A DNA stretch of 64,000 bases from an uncultured Alphaproteobacteria bacterium. GTDB lineage: Bacteria; Pseudomonadota; Alphaproteobacteria; UBA3830. The stretch covers positions 30,137 to 94,136 of the forward strand of contig CAJODB010000003.1 of assembly GCA_905233185.1 (NCBI GenBank), written 5' to 3'. The notes below the pieces were generated by a model. That model searched no databases. It saw only the letters and a list, made by a program, of their open reading frames with translations, and was not told the DNA's origin. A program made the position numbers and the translations under genes. This document shows positions 59,831-64,000 of the stretch, one piece after another; the first letter of the stretch is position 1; every line of letters starts with the position of its first letter.

Positions 59831-61143
59831 GTTTTGTTTCTGTAGTAAGTGACTTTATAAAGACATATGGCGATCCAAAAGTAAGCTCAAGATTCTTTAT
59901 AGGATTCTCATGTGGTGTTCCTTTTCTTTTAAGACTTACAATATTGGATCTTTGGCTGAAGGATTGTGGCGTATCAAATACTGCAATAGGCTTATTTACA
60001 TTACTGAATTGTCCTTTTACTTTTAAATTTTTATGGGCTTTATTTATAGATCGATTTAATTTTCCTTTCTTATCTGAAAAATTCGGCCGTAGAAAAGGAT
60101 GGGCAATCGCAAGTCAGATACTTTTGTTTATCGGCATTTGCGGAATGGCTTGTTCTACTCCGAAAGATGGATTATTGGGACTGATTATATGCGCTTCAGT
60201 GGTTGCTTTTGCTGACGGCTGTCAAGATATGTCTCTTTACAAATATCAAATTCGAGATACTCAAGGAAAAATGCTTGGACCAATTGCCGGAGTGGTAATC
60301 TTCGGGTATCGGATAGGAATGTTTCTTTCAAAAAGCTTGTCACTATATTTGGCTCACTATTTCGGATGGAATGTTGCATATTTTGCTATGGCTCTGACTA
60401 TTCTTTTATGTATGTTTTTTATTCTAAATATTGATGAGCCTCAGGAAGATGCAGAAGAAAAAGAACCGCTAAATTTTGGTGATAATGTTGATTTTTCAGC
60501 TACTATAAAAATAGCTTTGGATGATTGTCTGATAAACCCTTTCAAAAAATTCATGGAAAAGAACGACTGGAAAAGTCTTATATGGATAATTATTTTGTAT
60601 CGTGCGGGAGATATGATTGCCCAAAAGATGGCTAAGCCGTTTTTTGTCGAAATAGGATTTTCTATGCTTGAAATCGCAAATGTTGTGCAAGTATTCGGGA
60701 CGATTTCAACATTAATCGGAGGAATTTGCGGTGGATATTTCGTAAAGAAAGTCGGAATAAAAACTGCGATGTTTTATACGTCTATAACACATGCGATTTC
60801 TTGCTTAACTTACGTTGCAATGGCGCTTATAGGGTACAATATTCATATGCTATATTTCACTGCTTTTATTGAAAATATTACAGGCGGTATGATGAGTACG
60901 GCGTTTATAGCATTCCTATATTCTCTCTGCAATAAGAAATACGGCACAACGCAATATGCTCTTTTGTGGGCATTTTACGACTTTGGAGGCGCGATTTGCA
61001 GATCCATTTCAGGAGCTATGGCTGATCTACTGGGATGGACAAATTTCTTTATTTTCGCGGTAATTATGTTTATTCCGGGAATCATCGTACTTTATCCGAA
61101 CATACATAGCGAAAATAGGGAAAGATTAGAAAAATATTGTTGA
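59827..61143 (+). CDS. AmpG-like MFS permease
   Basis: FIGFSCGVPFLLRLTILDLWLKDCGVSNTAIGLFTL; FADGCQDMSLYKYQIRD; about 12 TM; overlaps typA. Confidence 0.78.
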   Translation: MSFVSVVSDFIKTYGDPKVSSRFFIGFSCGVPFLLRLTILDLWLKDCGVSNTAIGLFTLLNCPFTFKFLWALFIDRFNFPFLSEKFGRRKGWAIASQILLFIGICGMACSTPKDGLLGLIICASVVAFADGCQDMSLYKYQIRDTQGKMLGPIAGVVIFGYRIGMFLSKSLSLYLAHYFGWNVAYFAMALTILLCMFFILNIDEPQEDAEEKEPLNFGDNVDFSATIKIALDDCLINPFKKFMEKNDWKSLIWIIILYRAGDMIAQKMAKPFFVEIGFSMLEIANVVQVFGTISTLIGGICGGYFVKKVGIKTAMFYTSITHAISCLTYVAMALIGYNIHMLYFTAFIENITGGMMSTAFIAFLYSLCNKKYGTTQYALLWAFYDFGGAICRSISGAMADLLGWTNFFIFAVIMFIPGIIVLYPNIHSENRERLEKYC

Positions 61144-61168
61144 CACAATCATTTTTTCCTATTATATA
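61140..61168 (+). promoter_or_regulatory. Near-consensus sigma70 promoter
   Basis: TTGACA (61140-61145), 17-nt spacer, TATATA (61163-61168). Confidence 0.7.
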
Positions 61169-61269
61169 TTCTACATCAGTTAAAAATACTGATGTCTATT
61201 TTTATGTCTTTTTTGTCTTAATCTTATTTTTTTGTGTTTTTTTTAATTTTTTTGAAAAGATTAGTGAAA

Positions 61270-61722
61270 ATGACATATAAAATGAAATATATTTTTTTTG
61301 CTTTTGTTCTGTTATCTATTATAAACAAAGTGAATGCGACTGATATATCAGATCAATCTCATCTTACTTTAAAATATGCTTTGGAACATGGTACGGCAAG
61401 AATTCAAGCATTACCAAAAGCTTCAAAAGCATTATTTAATCGTTATGAAGTAGTATTGGATGGTCCTAGAAAATTGAAACAAAAAAATCGAAGAATTACA
61501 GGGATTACTGAAAATTTTTATCTAATAGATATGAGGAAATCTGAAATAGAAGATATGAAAAAATTTTCTAGATCAATAAAAATTCCTAGAAAAATTGGTT
61601 TTTGGTTGGATTTTAGCGAACAAGATATCGATGATTTTCTTATGAACAGAACAGTATGTGTTGAAAAACAAGATGCTTCTATTAAACAAATATCTTTTGT
61701 TAGTGATATGGATCATAGATAA
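61270..61722 (+). CDS. Secreted hypothetical protein
   Basis: MTYKMKYIFFAFVLLSIINKVNA signal-like N-terminus; ORF as supplied starts at 61234. Confidence 0.6.
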   Translation: MTYKMKYIFFAFVLLSIINKVNATDISDQSHLTLKYALEHGTARIQALPKASKALFNRYEVVLDGPRKLKQKNRRITGITENFYLIDMRKSEIEDMKKFSRSIKIPRKIGFWLDFSEQDIDDFLMNRTVCVEKQDASIKQISFVSDMDHR

Positions 61723-61950
61723 TTGTTTTAATAAATCAAGGTGAAATGAAAATAACAAAAATTCTTTAGATACCTTTTCTTTAATGCAAAGAATAGAAAC
61801 TAACTAATATTTTTGATAAATTCTACTGGTACCTATATCTTTTTATATAAAAGAATTTAATTATTCTTTTTGTTTCTTTTTCTTTCGATTTATTAACGAA
61901 AAATTAAGGAATGAGTGATATAAAAAAGGAGTAGTACAAGGAGAGATCGG

Positions 61951-62313
61951 TTGACCGATTCAAAAGAGAACAGCGAGACAAAATCCGCTGATAAGTCAAA
62001 TAAATCGACAGGGGGGGGGAATTTCCCTTCTCAATGTTCAAGATCTGTAAATTACGGATGTAATTACAGTAAGTTTCAAGAAACCCAAAAAATTGCTAGA
62101 AAAGGAGCTTCAGGAGACAATATATCATTTTCCGTTGATGATTTTTGCCATGCTACCATCTCTGATTGCGTCAATAACGGCGTTTACACATGCTATTATT
62201 TCAAACCAGTAAGCATCTATGGTGAGTATATGCTGTTGTCGATGCATACACGATCTCTTCTGCGCTACGCTGAATTTAAAAAGATCGAGAATTCAGCTTA
62301 TACGTATCAATGA
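61951..62313 (+). CDS. Small Cys-containing hypothetical protein with in-frame G9 tract (TTG start)
   Basis: AAGGAG 7 nt before TTG; MTDSKENSETKSADKSNKSTGGGNFPSQCSRSVNYGCNYSK...; paralogous 5' region at 63916. Confidence 0.65.
   Translation: MTDSKENSETKSADKSNKSTGGGNFPSQCSRSVNYGCNYSKFQETQKIARKGASGDNISFSVDDFCHATISDCVNNGVYTCYYFKPVSIYGEYMLLSMHTRSLLRYAEFKKIENSAYTYQ
62011..62019 (+). repeat. G9 homopolymer inside the small ORF
   Basis: TCGACAGGGGGGGGGAATTTCCCTTCTC. Confidence 0.95.
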
Positions 62314-62798
62314 CAGAGAATTGAATGATAGCGGAAATGCTATTCATTAAGATCGTAATCGATTTTTCTGCAGATAATGGCAGATGCATGTAGCAACTTT
62401 AAGAGTAGTTAGCTGAACATGCATATAATATAGTAAAGTATAAGAAACAAACATTACATATGAGCGATTATTCCTGTAATGTAAGTACTTGCACGAACAG
62501 CTATAGATGACAGCAACAATTGTGGATGTTTGTATAGTTGAGCTTCTGTAAAATCAACTCAAATGGAAAAGCATATCATATGATATAATCAACGAGATTA
62601 TAACTAAAACTACACCACAAATTATAATGATATAGAAATTTTTTCTGAGTATGAAGGAGCAAAAAAATTTAGGCTAGATTGAATGAAGTAACTTTATTGT
62701 TGTTTGATATATTCTCTTTTTAGGTTGTGTTTGTCTCGCAATGAAGATACATTCGATATAAAATAAAACAAATACATATAATTAAAGCAGGTTTTAAA

Positions 62799-63770
62799 AT
62801 GGAAAATAATACGATTGCTACAAATATTGCGGATATTTTGGTTATAGGTAGTGGACCTGCGGGGTATACAGCGGCCATATATGCAGCTCGTGCAGGTCGT
62901 ACAACTTATCTTATTACTGGTGCGCAGCAAGGAGGGCAGTTGACGATAACTTCTTCCATTGAGAATTATCCGGGATTCGCATCTTCGATTTCAGGGCCGG
63001 AACTAATGGAACAGATGAGGCAGCAAGTAGCGTCTATAGGAGTGAAGATAATCTGTGATACGATTGCTTCTGTGGATTTTCCCGTGTCTATTAATTTTTC
63101 TAACGAATTCTTTAGAGCTATAGGTGAATCTGGCGCTGTGTATAAAGGCAAAAGTATAATAATTGCTACTGGAGCTGGAGCTCGTTGGCTTGGGATTCCG
63201 GGAGAAAATGAATATCGAGGTCGAGGTGTGTCAGCTTGTGCTACTTGTGATGGCTTTTTTTTCAGGGATAAGGATGTTGCAGTAGTTGGTGGAGGCAATG
63301 TTGCGGTCGAAGAAGCAATATTTCTAACTAATTTTGCGAAATCTGTAACTCTTGTTCATAGAAGAAATGAATTGCGTGCAGAAAAGATCATGCAAAAACG
63401 TCTTTTTGAAAATCCTAAGGTAAATGTTGTGTGGGATACAGTTGTGAGCGAGATTGAAGGTGATGGAAACAAAGTAACGAAGTTAAAATTGCGCGATACG
63501 AAGACGAATGAAATCTCATATAAAGAAATAGATGGAGTTTTTGTCGCTATTGGTCATCAGCCGAATACAACACCTTTCAAAGGTAAGATAGATTTAGATG
63601 CTTCAGGATATATAATCACAAAAGTTGGTACTGTAAAGACTTCTGTAGAGGGTGTTTTTGCGGCTGGGGATGTTTGTGATCCTATATATAGACAAGCTAT
63701 AACATCGGCAGGACAAGGTTGCATGGCAGCCATTGAAGCTGATAAATATTTGGCGAGCAAAGGTATTTAA
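62799..63770 (+). CDS. trxB: Thioredoxin reductase
   Basis: VIGSGPAGYTAAIYAARAGR; GVSACATCDGFFFRDKDVAVVGGGNVAVEEA; GVFAAGDVCDPIYRQAITSAGQGCMAA. Confidence 0.97.
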   Translation: MENNTIATNIADILVIGSGPAGYTAAIYAARAGRTTYLITGAQQGGQLTITSSIENYPGFASSISGPELMEQMRQQVASIGVKIICDTIASVDFPVSINFSNEFFRAIGESGAVYKGKSIIIATGAGARWLGIPGENEYRGRGVSACATCDGFFFRDKDVAVVGGGNVAVEEAIFLTNFAKSVTLVHRRNELRAEKIMQKRLFENPKVNVVWDTVVSEIEGDGNKVTKLKLRDTKTNEISYKEIDGVFVAIGHQPNTTPFKGKIDLDASGYIITKVGTVKTSVEGVFAAGDVCDPIYRQAITSAGQGCMAAIEADKYLASKGI

Positions 63771-63915
63771 GAACGTTTAATGAATTCATATTTTTGTCGT
63801 TTGTTTTGAATTTTTCAATCATCTTTTAACTATATGCGGAGAAGATTTTAGAAAAGATTAAGGAAAAATTAAGGAAAAGGGGGTATAAGGGAGTAGTAGT
63901 GCAAGGAGAGATCGG

Positions 63916-64000
63916 TTGATCGGAAAGAAGGAGAGCGGCGCGTGTAGTGCCGGTAGGTCAAAAGTCTTGACGGGGGGGGGAATTCACTTTCTCAAGAATC
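63916..64000 (+). CDS. Start of a second G9-containing small ORF, truncated by the window end
   Basis: Same leader GCAAGGAGAGATCGGTTGA as the 61951 gene; MIGKKESGACSAGRSKVLTGGGNSLSQE... Confidence 0.55.
   Translation, partial: MIGKKESGACSAGRSKVLTGGGIHFLKN
63972..63980 (+). repeat. G9 homopolymer in the truncated ORF
   Basis: AAGTCTTGACGGGGGGGGGAATTCACTTTCTCAAGAATC. Confidence 0.95.

Noticed and set aside
1-64000. CRISPR array, transposase/IS element, integrase, prophage or retron/DGR
   Set aside because: No regularly spaced repeats, no transposase, integrase, reverse transcriptase or phage structural motifs seen in the translations.

Overview
AT-rich bacterial chromosome segment, densely coded. 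It looks like a host-associated alphaproteobacterium: a MipZ-like ATPase, P44/Msp2-like porin, Mla and Pot transporters, AmpG-like permease and VanX-like peptidase are present. The taxon is an inference. Most of the window is recognisable housekeeping: ftsH, rluD/rluB-type synthases, tsaD, mutL, lysC, asd, potA/B/C, yebC, yidD-rnpA-rpmH, sodB, mlaEF, pal, cvpA, radA, rarA, lgt, rpsP-rimM, typA, trxB. It also carries a four-gene 2-oxoacid:ferredoxin oxidoreductase cluster and mvaD.

The main unexplained signal is a set of six G/C homopolymer tracts, each exactly nine long as written, while the next longest G/C runs I saw are six. Five are G9 in the coding sense of a gene: a membrane glycosyltransferase-like gene, two paralogous TadE/pilin-like genes, and two paralogous small Cys-containing or unknown ORFs around trxB. 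The sixth lies just upstream of a good sigma70-like promoter of an outer-membrane protein gene. In all six the tract is followed by WATY. In all five coding cases it is codon-aligned as Gly-Gly-Gly-(Tyr/Asn). In both pilin-like paralogs, G9 puts the upstream ATG + Shine-Dalgarno out of frame with the pilin frame, and 7-bp inverted repeats with a compensatory synonymous change bracket the tract. I read this as a coordinated phase-variable or slippage-controlled surface system (hypothesis).

Other notable items: a strongly paired, strand-specific 70-nt RNA hairpin after the PFOR-like operon, a tandem array of one intact and two decayed tRNA-Ser copies sharing mutations, a 92-bp element with 15-bp perfect terminal inverted repeats, tandem EptA-like paralogs sharing a 54-bp identical block, and a near-consensus promoter whose transcript would begin in a hairpin.
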